From Paenalicyclobacillus ferrooxydans (GTDB lineage: Bacteria > Bacillota > Bacilli > Alicyclobacillales > Alicyclobacillaceae), in the NCBI RefSeq assembly GCF_001399675.1, contig NZ_LJCO01000108.1:25499-89498 (forward strand): a stretch of DNA of 64,000 nt, given 5' to 3'. A model generated the notes under the pieces. The model was not told where the DNA came from. It made no database searches and worked only from the letters and a program-made list of their open reading frames with translations. Within the stretch, counting starts at the first letter, position 1. Every line of letters begins with the position of its first letter. The translations under genes were made by a program, and so were the position numbers. Of this stretch, positions 56,835-64,000 are shown in pieces.

Positions 56835-59477
56835 TTAATCTGCCGCATTTCCTGCGAGTTTTCGCACAATCCCGGCTGCACTTTCAATTGCATCCTGAAC
56901 TTTGGCCGCGTCTTTACCGCCTGCTTGTGCCAAATCAGGTCGACCGCCTCCGCCTCCACCAGCGATCTTGGCGACCTCTTTGACAATCTGACCAGCCTGA
57001 AATCCCTTTTGTTGCAGGTCTTTGGACACTGCGGCTACAAACTGCGCCTTGTCGTCCTCGGCACTGCCGAGGACGAGAACATACGAGGTCATCCGATTCT
57101 TAATCTGATCGACCATCTGGCGAAGTCCATCCATGTCAGTGTCAGGAACGACTGCAGCGAGCAGCGGCACCCCCTGAATCGATGTAACTTGTCCCAACAG
57201 GTCGTTTGCCCGACCCTGCCTGAGTTTTGCCTTTACACTCTCAAGCTCGCGCTCTGTCTCACGCAACTCCTCAAGCAGCCGTTCAATTCGCGGCACCAGT
57301 TCTGTCTTTTGGGCCTTCAGAAGACCGGCTGCACTTCCTAGCCTCTCCTCCGTCTCGCGTACATTGTCATACGCATAGCGTCCGGTTACCGCCTCAATCC
57401 GACGCGTGCCAGAGCCGATACCCGCTTCGGACACAATCCGAAAGAGCCCGATGATACCGGTTCTGTCCACATGACAGCCACCACAGAGCTCAATACTGTA
57501 GTTCCCAGCCTGTACGACGCGGACCGTCTGACCGTATTTTTCACCAAACAGTGCCATCGCACCCATTGCTTTGGCGGCGTCAATGTCCATCTCTTCAATG
57601 ACCACTGGGTAGTCGAGCCAGATGGCGTGATTGACCTTGCGCTCAACTTCGCGCAGCTCGTCTTCGGACATCGCCCCAAAGTGAGAGAAGTCGAAGCGAA
57701 GACGCCGCGGTTCAACGAGCGAACCGGCTTGCGCGACGTGCTCACCAAGGACTTCACGGAGCGCCTTGTGCAACAGGTGCGTTGCCGTGTGATTTTTCAC
57801 TGTATCGCGACGCCAATCTGTGCGTACCTCTGCCTCTACCTGCGCGCCTTGCTTGAGGGTACCGCGAAGAACGCGTACGCTGTGGAGGTTTTGTCCGTGC
57901 GGTGCTTTATGCACGTCTTGTACCTCCACCTCTCCACCTTCAAAGCGGAGAACCCCTTCGTCAGCAACCTGGCCGCCGCTCTCAGCGTAAAATGGCGTGA
58001 CATCGAGAATTAGTTCACCCTCATCGCCAGCCTGAAGTTCTGTCACCTCTTCGCCCTGCCGGACCAAGGCAACCACCTGACTGCTGGTCTTAAGCGTATC
58101 GTATCCGACAAATCGACTTGGCACTGTGATCCGTTCGATTGCGCCACGCTCTGCATTCATTCCTTCAGCGGTGTGTCTGGCTGACCGGGCCCGTTGGCGC
58201 TGTGCCTCGAGTAGTCCATTGAACCCTTCTTTGTCCACCGTGATACCCGCTTCGGCTGCAATCTCCTCGGTCAAGTCCAGTGGAAACCCAAACGTATCAT
58301 AGAGACGGAATGCATCTTCTCCAGAGAGCACCGACTCACCCTTTTGCTGCAGATCCGAGAGGGCATTTTGCAGTAACTGCTCCCCTTCAGCCAAGGTCTC
58401 AAGGAAACGCTCCTCTTCTGTCCGGATGACGCGTTCAATAAACTCCAGCTTCTCCCGTACCTCAGGGTAGTCGTTCCCCATGATGTCAGCCACAACCGAA
58501 GCCAACTGATACAGAAACGGCTTCTCCATGCCGAGTTTACGGCCGCTGCGCACCGCCCTGCGAAGCAACCGGCGGATGATGTAACTCCGCCCTTCGTTGC
58601 CTGGGAGAACGCCGTCACCAACGGCGAAAGCCACGGTGCGAATATGGTCCGCAATAATCTTCAGCCAGACATCCGTCTGCTTGTCGACGCCATAGGTGAC
58701 ACTGGCAATCTTTTCGGTGGCTGCGATGATCGGACGGAACAGGTCCGTCTCAAAGTTATTCAGTACGTTTTGCATGATCGACGTGATCCGCTCAAGCCCC
58801 ATGCCTGTATCAATGTTTTTCTTCGGGAGCGGTGTATACTCTCCGTTCGCCTCTTTGTTGTACTGCGTAAAGACCAGGTTCCAGACCTCGAGGTACCTGT
58901 CACAGTCGCAACCCGGACCGCAAGTCGGCTCTTTGCATCCGAGTGCCTCACCGCGATCGTAAAAAATCTCAGAGCACGGTCCACACGGCCCTTCGCCAAT
59001 TTCCCAAAAGTTATCTTCGTCTCCGAGCACGATCCGCTCTTTTGGCAGACCGATCTTCTCGAGCCAAATGGCGAACGCTTCGTCATCCGAGTGGTGTACC
59101 GTCACCGACAGCAGTTCCGGTTCGAGCTCGAGAACACCCGTCAAAAATTCCCAAGCAAATCCGATGGCCTCGTTTTTAAAATAATCGCCAAACGAAAAGT
59201 TGCCGAGCATCTCGAACATCGTCTGATGGCGAGCTGTGTAACCTACGTTTTCAATGTCGTTTGTACGAATGCACTTTTGTGCCGTCACAATTCGCGGATT
59301 TTCCGGGATCTCGCGTCCATCAAAATACGGTTTCAACGGCGCCATACCCGCATTGATCCAGAGCAGCGTCGGATCATCATGCGGCACAAGGCTGGCGCTT
59401 GGCAATGCCAGGTGACCCTGCTTCACAAAGTAATCTTTAAAGGCGTTACGAATTTCTTCAGCTGACATCCGCTTCAT
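56835..59477 (-). CDS. alaS: alanyl-tRNA synthetase
   Basis: 880 residues. The class II core (HDDPTLLWINAGMAPLKPYFDG, SFGDYFKNEAI), the editing domain with HTATHLLHKALREVLG and CGGCHVDRTG, and the DHHA1 C-terminal domain ending GGGGRPDLAQAGG are all present. AAGGAGG ribosome site 7 bases before the ATG. Controlled by the T-box upstream. Confidence 0.98.
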   Translation of the reverse strand: MKRMSAEEIRNAFKDYFVKQGHLALPSASLVPHDDPTLLWINAGMAPLKPYFDGREIPENPRIVTAQKCIRTNDIENVGYTARHQTMFEMLGNFSFGDYFKNEAIGFAWEFLTGVLELEPELLSVTVHHSDDEAFAIWLEKIGLPKERIVLGDEDNFWEIGEGPCGPCSEIFYDRGEALGCKEPTCGPGCDCDRYLEVWNLVFTQYNKEANGEYTPLPKKNIDTGMGLERITSIMQNVLNNFETDLFRPIIAATEKIASVTYGVDKQTDVWLKIIADHIRTVAFAVGDGVLPGNEGRSYIIRRLLRRAVRSGRKLGMEKPFLYQLASVVADIMGNDYPEVREKLEFIERVIRTEEERFLETLAEGEQLLQNALSDLQQKGESVLSGEDAFRLYDTFGFPLDLTEEIAAEAGITVDKEGFNGLLEAQRQRARSARHTAEGMNAERGAIERITVPSRFVGYDTLKTSSQVVALVRQGEEVTELQAGDEGELILDVTPFYAESGGQVADEGVLRFEGGEVEVQDVHKAPHGQNLHSVRVLRGTLKQGAQVEAEVRTDWRRDTVKNHTATHLLHKALREVLGEHVAQAGSLVEPRRLRFDFSHFGAMSEDELREVERKVNHAIWLDYPVVIEEMDIDAAKAMGAMALFGEKYGQTVRVVQAGNYSIELCGGCHVDRTGIIGLFRIVSEAGIGSGTRRIEAVTGRYAYDNVRETEERLGSAAGLLKAQKTELVPRIERLLEELRETERELESVKAKLRQGRANDLLGQVTSIQGVPLLAAVVPDTDMDGLRQMVDQIKNRMTSYVLVLGSAEDDKAQFVAAVSKDLQQKGFQAGQIVKEVAKIAGGGGGGRPDLAQAGGKDAAKVQDAIESAAGIVRKLAGNAAD

Positions 59478-59521
59478 TGACTTGCCTCCTTGTCACCTAC
59501 GTCTTGTCCTTGTCTTGGACA

Positions 59522-59735
59522 ATAAAAAAAGCCCCTCATCCCCACAGGGACGAGCAGCTCTCTCGCGGTACCACCCTGATTACGGAGACCAACTGATGGT
59601 CACCGTCACTCTGCCGCAATAACGGGCGGACCCGGCGCTTTTCACGCACTTGGGAGGGGCTTCTGCACTGAACCTGCGAAACACCTTTCAGCCGAGGGTG
59701 CTCTCTCTGGACGCTGGCACTCAATACATACTTGT
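59522..59735 (-). promoter_or_regulatory. T-box riboswitch of alaS
   Basis: On the minus strand AGGGTGGTACCGCG (59564-59577) is the conserved T-box sequence. It is followed by a terminator (CTCGTCCC / GGGATGAG stem and a T7 run). The upstream ~150 bases form the Stem I region; I could not fix the specifier codon by eye. Uncharged tRNA-Ala should favour the antiterminator. Confidence 0.93.
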
Positions 59736-59764
59736 TTCCCGCATCGATTTCAGGACTATGCTCT

Positions 59765-59850
59765 AAAACTCTGCTTTCAGGACTCTCGCAAACTTACATC
59801 TGGAACTATCTCGAACCTACATTTGGAACCGTCTCGGACTCACTGTTGGA
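59765..59850. repeat. degenerate ~24-bp repeats upstream of the alaS T-box
   Basis: TGGAACTATCTCGAACCTAC, TGGAACCGTCTCGGACTCAC and TGGAACTTTCAAGGACCGGC follow one another at 23-26-base steps, with more diverged copies before. The rest of the 260-base gap to the next gene shows no gene. Confidence 0.6.
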
Positions 59851-59995
59851 ACTTTCAAGGACCGGCTGTTGGCGAGCCCGTCCTCGTGCCGAACTGGCCT
59901 TCGCCAGTAACGAAGCAGACTTCACCATTGCCAGATATTATCTGGATTTCTGGTCACATTGTAGTGAAAGTTGCCGATTCTGTCAAATCAGTTGA

Positions 59996-60307
59996 TTAAA
60001 CTTTCCCGTGGCCCACAGGCGTGCCGAGGTGTCCGAGAAGGGTGACCAACCCAACACACGCGGGTAGCAGTGTAAAGACGATACACAGGACACTTCGTCG
60101 CAGCTGCGTTTCTCCGCCGCGTGTAAGTGGAAAAAAACCGTACACGGCGAGAATCAGCCCTAGCCAGACCGTCAGCCAGTAACCGACCGAGATGGCTAGC
60201 GCAAACGTATGGACATGGAGGCTTTGCAAAACATATAAGACCACAAAAATTATGCCATCAAAAACAGACACCACACTGACCCACCGTGGCATGCGCATCT
60301 TCGTCAC
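59996..60307 (-). CDS. small membrane protein of unknown function
   Basis: 103 residues with three hydrophobic helices (about 10-27, 36-58 and 72-92) joined by short basic loops (LTRGGETQLRRS). No family recognised. It lies between alaS and the AI-2E-type gene with its own spacing on both sides. Confidence 0.6.
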   Translation of the reverse strand: MTKMRMPRWVSVVSVFDGIIFVVLYVLQSLHVHTFALAISVGYWLTVWLGLILAVYGFFPLTRGGETQLRRSVLCIVFTLLPACVGLVTLLGHLGTPVGHGKV

Positions 60308-60457
60308 CCCATCGTAATCCCGCTTGTTGCGTCAATCTGGCTGATCCGCTACTCGTCTGACCCTGACAACGCAATCTGAAGTACGCGAAACATCAGCGGA
60401 TCAACAGCCTACCATATTGTGCAGAATGGATGTGGATTTGTAAATGGACATGTAGGA

Positions 60458-61519
60458 CTAGGCCTGGGGTTTCCGCAGTTCCTTCCAAGTGGAAACGACA
60501 ACCTTAAGAACCGCCAGAATAGGAACGGCACAAACCAACCCGAGAATTCCACCCACCTCACCGCCAATCAGCAATGCAGCAACGATCGCCATCGGGTGCA
60601 TATGCAACGTCTTCCCCATAATCTGTGGAGAAATCAGGTTGCCTTCAAGCTGCTGCACTACAATGTTGACAATTAGGACCTTCAGCGCCATCTGCGGACT
60701 GATTGACAAACCCATGATGAGTGCCGGCAGCGCTCCGATGAACGGACCAATATACGGAATCATATCAACAACGGCAAGAAACGAAGCAAACAACAATGCA
60801 TAGGGTAGTCGAATAACCAGAAAGCCAGCGTATGTGAGTACACCCACAACCAGCATCACGAGCAGTTGACTGCGAACATAGGTGCCCAACGTTTCATCAA
60901 CAGTTAGCAAGAGGGTCTTCACGTCGGGCCGATATCTCGCCGGGATGGCGCGCAACACTCCTCGGCCAATGGCGCGTCCATCTTTTAACATGTAGAAGAC
61001 GAGGAACGGCACCACGAAAATCACAAAGATGGCACTTACCGTACTTGTCAGCATCGCAAATAGATTTGAAACCGAGCCAGCGAGACCCTGTTCCGCTTTC
61101 GTCAGTGCGCTTTCAACACCTTTTCGCACTGCATCCGGCAGGTACTTCTTGTGCGATGAGACGACCCCAATCCAATGATCCACCTGCTGAACTAGCGTCG
61201 GAAAATGCTGAGTGAGCTGCACAAACTGTCTTGTGACTGCTGGAATCGCCTGCAATACCGCAACGGCTACAAGAAGCACAAAAGCCAGATAAATAATCAT
61301 GATGGCCATTCCTCGCGGAACCCTTCGTCTGACGAGGAGCTCCACGATGGGTTGCAGTGCATAAGCGATGACCAACGAAATAAGAAATGGCAAGAGGACA
61401 ACGTAAATCACCTGCCACAGATCCTGTAGAAATCCACGCAGCATGCCAAGCAGGTAAACACAAGCAAGTGTGACGAGCACAGACAGGGCGATTCTGAGAT
61501 AGCGACTTGATATATCCAT
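60458..61519 (-). CDS. AI-2E transporter family membrane protein
   Basis: 353 residues from ATG at 61519 (AAGGAGAG 8 bases upstream). Eight or so hydrophobic helices and the conserved PYIGPFIGALPALIMG plus LEGNLISPQIMGKTLHMHP near the C-terminus identify the family. Members include sodium/proton antiporters and exporters, so the name does not prove quorum-signal transport. B. subtilis yrrI is next to alaS likewise. Confidence 0.9.
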   Translation of the reverse strand: MDISSRYLRIALSVLVTLACVYLLGMLRGFLQDLWQVIYVVLLPFLISLVIAYALQPIVELLVRRRVPRGMAIMIIYLAFVLLVAVAVLQAIPAVTRQFVQLTQHFPTLVQQVDHWIGVVSSHKKYLPDAVRKGVESALTKAEQGLAGSVSNLFAMLTSTVSAIFVIFVVPFLVFYMLKDGRAIGRGVLRAIPARYRPDVKTLLLTVDETLGTYVRSQLLVMLVVGVLTYAGFLVIRLPYALLFASFLAVVDMIPYIGPFIGALPALIMGLSISPQMALKVLIVNIVVQQLEGNLISPQIMGKTLHMHPMAIVAALLIGGEVGGILGLVCAVPILAVLKVVVSTWKELRKPQA

Positions 61520-61584
61520 GGCCATCTCTCCTTCACAATCCCCGCTGCAACAAAAGTCCAATGCAACAACGGGCGCGAGTACGA

Positions 61585-61705
61585 ACCTGGCTTCAGTCCT
61601 GGACAAACCTTAACTTCAATCCAGGAAAGACCCATAGCTTCAATTCTGGGAAAAACCTTAACTTTGGTCTGAAAAAACCTTAACTTTGATCCTGGAAAAT
61701 CGGTA
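61585..61705. repeat. degenerate ~27-30-bp repeats upstream of the AI-2E-type gene
   Basis: About five copies built on AACCTTAACTTCAATCCAGG, with variants such as AACCTTAACTTTGATCCTGG and TAGCTTCAATTCTGG. No open frame of interest. Confidence 0.7.
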
Positions 61706-61938
61706 AAAGACCGTACTTCTCATCCTTCCACAGTATATGCATGTCCTATACACATCATTTCGTCTGTTGGAGCACTTGTATCGAACGCGCTGGTATACAC
61801 AACGTTGCGCGTTGCATACGGTGGTGGGGAGAGGTCTTGTCCATTTTCTTCTCCACAAGTGTGACCCGCTTTAACCGTAACCCGCATGTGTTTCAGAGCA
61901 GATACCCAATGCCACGTTCAGGCCGGAGGTGTTTTTAC

Positions 61939-62340
61939 TTGAAAATCGCTGCCGTAGCTGCATTTGGGTTTTTCGGCGCCTTGTTGCGATTTTTCATCAC
62001 TGAAAATCTTGGAACAATGCATGGGTTTCCAACGGCGACGTTGTTCATTAATTTAACGGGCGCTTTTATTTTAGGCTGGTTTTACACCATTACGATTCAG
62101 CGAATGTACGTTCATCCACTCTTTCGGTTAGGGCTTGGAACAGGATTTTTGGGTGCTTTCACCACGTTTTCAACCTTCGCAGTCGAGATGTGGAAACTAA
62201 TGAACGCTGGCATGGACAGCACCGCAGCTCTCTATGTCACGTTCACAGTAATAGGCGGGCTGCTAGCTTGTTGGATAGGCATATTGGCGGGAAGCTGGCA
62301 AGCATATTCACGCCGTCCGCTGCAGAGAAGAAGCCGGTAA
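61939..62340 (+). CDS. crcB: fluoride channel Fluc/CrcB, first subunit
   Basis: 133 residues from TTG at 61939 (GGAGG 9 bases upstream); the frame upstream is not Fluc-like. Four membrane helices; FGALLRF, TLFINLTGAFILGW and GFLGAFTTFSTFAVE are the family motifs, including the Phe box. Exports fluoride. Followed directly by a second crcB, which suggests a two-gene (heterodimeric) channel. No fluoride riboswitch was found in the leader. Confidence 0.92.
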   Translation: MKIAAVAAFGFFGALLRFFITENLGTMHGFPTATLFINLTGAFILGWFYTITIQRMYVHPLFRLGLGTGFLGAFTTFSTFAVEMWKLMNAGMDSTAALYVTFTVIGGLLACWIGILAGSWQAYSRRPLQRRSR

Positions 62341-62353
62341 GGTGGGATGGATT

Positions 62354-62767
62354 TTGGGCGGTCATTTAAGCGTAGTGATGACTTACAATGCAAGCTGGAT
62401 CTTGGTGGGCCTTGGCGGAAGTCTAGGCGCTGCCGCCCGCTATCTCGTTGGGCGTTGGGCTGAGTTGAGGTATTCGTTCTTCCGCTTCCCCATAGGGACA
62501 CTTCTGGTCAACGTGACGGGCTCCTTTCTGCTTGGCCTGATCACGCGTTCTGCCGGCCTGCTTCTGCCACACTATGCACTCATGTTGAGTCTATTTCTTG
62601 GAGTCGGGTTTTGCGGGGCCTACACGACTTTCTCCACGTTCTCCTATGAAACAATTACGCTGATCCGCCAGCATCGTAGAACCACAGCGGTCATCTATGT
62701 GGCCGCATCCCTATTAATCGGTTTCGCGGCTAGCGGACTCGGCCTCTACGGACTTCCTCACATGTAA
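62354..62767 (+). CDS. crcB: fluoride channel Fluc/CrcB, second subunit
   Basis: 137 residues from TTG at 62354 (AAGGTGG 7 bases upstream); GTG at 62342 and ATG at 62378 are alternatives. GGSLGAAARYLVGRW, GTLLVNVTGSFLLG and GFCGAYTTFSTFSYE are conserved. It differs clearly from the first subunit, as expected of a pair that assembles as a heterodimer. Confidence 0.92.
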   Translation: MGGHLSVVMTYNASWILVGLGGSLGAAARYLVGRWAELRYSFFRFPIGTLLVNVTGSFLLGLITRSAGLLLPHYALMLSLFLGVGFCGAYTTFSTFSYETITLIRQHRRTTAVIYVAASLLIGFAASGLGLYGLPHM

Positions 62768-62817
62768 GATATTATACATACCTGCGCTGTGGACGACACG
62801 AGCGTACAAATGGAGCG

Positions 62818-63317
62818 TACAAACGGCGCCAAGACACAAAAGTTCCTTTGTTAGGCGCATAACGAACAAAAGTGCCGCATCGCCTTAATGGGAACGAACA
62901 AATCTTCCTCTCTGGCTCCCTTTGCACATGGTGGCTGACATTTTAGCGTACAGGACTTCCCTTGTTGCCTCGGTTCACCTACTTTTGAGGGCTGCGAACC
63001 CCTACAAGAGAAGTTTTTTTCGTTGTTTCGTCCGTATCCGGCTGGATTCAGCCATCAACGAACATTCTTTCCCTTATCCGTCTAGCCTAGGGCCCCCCGT
63101 GCAACGTCACTTAACCCACGCGTGCAGCGGGCAGGCCGCAGGACTGCCTTCCACATCCTCTTTTCGTTATCCTCTTTTCGTTTTGCGTTACGTCCCTGTC
63201 TCTCATTCTCTTTTGTCCTTCGCCTTACCATTTCCTGTCACCTCACAGCTTTCAGATTCAAAGTGAAATGCAAAGGACGAAGCGTAGAAGGTGCGCGCCT
63301 TCGCGCGCGAATCAGTA
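62818..63317. repeat. structured ~500-bp element, copy A
   Basis: Copy A begins GTACAAACGGCGCCAAGACA and ends with the palindrome GGTGCGCGCCTTCGCGCGCG near 63311. Copy B repeats it 550 bases on, with a few substitutions and an 11-base deletion. No coding frame is convincing. It contains the long arms of a hairpin (ACAGGACTTCCCTTGT at 62950), but the second arm has decayed in this copy. Confidence 0.9.
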
Positions 63318-63367
63318 AGGACAGGGGACGCACCGAGCGAGGTCTCCGGCGCAGCCCGGCCCGGCGG

Positions 63368-63856
63368 TACAAACGGAGCCAAGACACAAAAGTTCCTTTG
63401 TTAGATGTATAACGAACAAAAGTGCCGCATCGCCTTAATGGGAACGAACAAATCTTCCTCTCTGGCTCCCTTTGCACATGGTGGCTGACATTTTAGCGTA
63501 CAGGACTTCCCTTGTTGCCTCGGTTCACCTACTTTTGAGGGCTGCGAACCCTTACAAGGGAAGTCCTGTTCGTTGTTTCGTCCGTATCCGGCTGGATTCA
63601 GCCATCAACGAACATTCCTTCCCTTATCCGGCTAGCTAGCCTAAAGAACCCCTGCAACGTCACTTAATCCGTGAGTGCATTGGGCAGGCTGCAGGCCTGC
63701 CTTCCACATCCTCTTTTTGTTTTGCGTTACTTCCCTGCCTCTCATTCTCTGTTGTCCTTTGCCTTATCATTTTCGATGACATCACAGCTTTCAAATTCAA
63801 AGCAAAGTGCAAGAGACAATGCGTAGAAGGTGCGCGCCTTCGCGCGCGAATCAATC
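63368..63856. repeat. structured ~500-bp element, copy B
   Basis: Copy B keeps two clean inverted repeats. ACAGGACTTCCCTTGT (63500-63515) pairs perfectly with ACAAGGGAAGTCCTGT (63554-63569), and its 38-base loop has a further GGTTC/GAACC. Next, GTTCGTTG pairs with CAACGAAC (63568-63613) around a GGCTG/CAGCC stem. It lies between the crcB pair and the rRNA terminator. Confidence 0.9.
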
Positions 63857-63868
63857 AGGACACAACAC

Positions 63869-63896
63869 AAAAAAGCCCAGCATCTCTGCTGAGCCC
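63869..63896 (-). terminator. terminator of the rRNA operon
   Basis: Minus-strand stem GGGCTCAGCA / TGCTGGGC followed by six T's, about 15 bases after the 5S rRNA 3' end. Confidence 0.88.
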
Positions 63897-63910
63897 TCTG
63901 TGTTACTCAC

Positions 63911-64000
63911 TTGCCTGGCAACGTCCTACCTTCCCAGGAACTCGCGCTCCAAGTATTATCGGCGCTGGAGGTCTTAACGGTCGTGTTCGGCATGGGTACG
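63911..64000 (-). rRNA. rrf: 5S ribosomal RNA, 3' part
   Basis: The minus strand reads CCGAACACGACCGTTAAG ... CCAGCGCCGATAATACT ... GGTAGGACGTTGCCAGGCAA, the conserved 3' three-quarters of a 5S rRNA. The 5' end lies beyond the window. It is the last gene of a leftward rRNA operon. The exact 3' end is placed by homology to within a few bases. Confidence 0.93.

Noticed and set aside
61741..61938. N-terminal extension of the first crcB product
   Set aside because: The frame is open but its residues are not Fluc-like, and a well-placed GGAGG before the TTG at 61939 gives the normal family length.
62922..63412. Open frames through the duplicated element near the rRNA operon
   Set aside because: Copies A and B differ by an 11-base deletion that breaks any shared frame, and the peptides are low in complexity.

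Overview
The window is a chromosomal segment of an endospore-forming member of the Bacilli. Gene order follows the Bacillus subtilis blocks trmK-sigA-dnaG ... ccpN-recO-era-dgkA-ybeY-pgpH-phoH-yqfD-yqfC ... yqeY-rpsU ... mtaB-rsmE-prmA-dnaJ-dnaK-grpE-hrcA-hemW-lepA ... gpr-rpsT-holA-comEC-comEA ... yqeM-rsfS-yqeK-nadD-yhbY-aroE-yqeH-yqeG and mltG-ruvX-ireB-alaS-AI-2E. A moderately GC-rich sequence, spore genes (gpr, yqfC, yqfD, an intact pro-sigK) and frequent TTG/GTG starts suggest an Alicyclobacillus-like organism. The genus is an inference.

Layout. 1-10300: partial trmK, a YdcF-like protein, an acyl-CoA dehydrogenase, the dnaG-rpoD pair behind a candidate sigma-H promoter, then a gluconeogenic block of ppdK, its regulator and ccpN. 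10300-19900: recO, yqzL, era, dgkA, ybeY, pgpH, phoH, yqfD, yqfC, a large tandem-repeat field, then yqeY. 19859-31400: rpsU, a Na/Pi transporter, a Nudix-DeoC fusion, three RNA/protein modification genes, and the dnaJ-dnaK-grpE-hrcA chaperone operon with CIRCE. 31390-39400: hemW, lepA, a CDF-like membrane protein, a YqxA-like protein, a 52-bp array, gpr, rpsT, holA. 39400-45000: a type II NADH dehydrogenase and a late-competence locus (comEA, a CvpA-transglutaminase protein, a short comEC). 45186-51900: mntR, then the yqeM-to-yqeG block. 51900-59740: an acs remnant, sigK, a class B PBP, mltG, ruvX, ireB and alaS with its T-box. 59740-64000: small membrane proteins, a crcB pair, a duplicated ~500-bp structured element and the 3' end of a 5S rRNA gene.

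Most genes lie on the minus strand and are tightly packed. ATGA stop/start overlaps imply translational coupling in yqfL-ppdK, dgkA-era, yqfC-yqfD, prmA-rsmE-mtaB, lepA-hemW, rsfS-yqeM and yhbY-nadD.

The most unusual property is the number of intergenic tandem repeats: about ten unrelated families, with units of 13, ~24, ~30, ~35, 39-40, 44, 45, 52 and 135 bp and a doublet of 21 bp. At least two sit where B. subtilis carries genes that are missing here (nfeD-floA-yqfB and spoIIP), and two run into the stop codon of the neighbouring gene. No phage, insertion sequence or CRISPR array was recognised.
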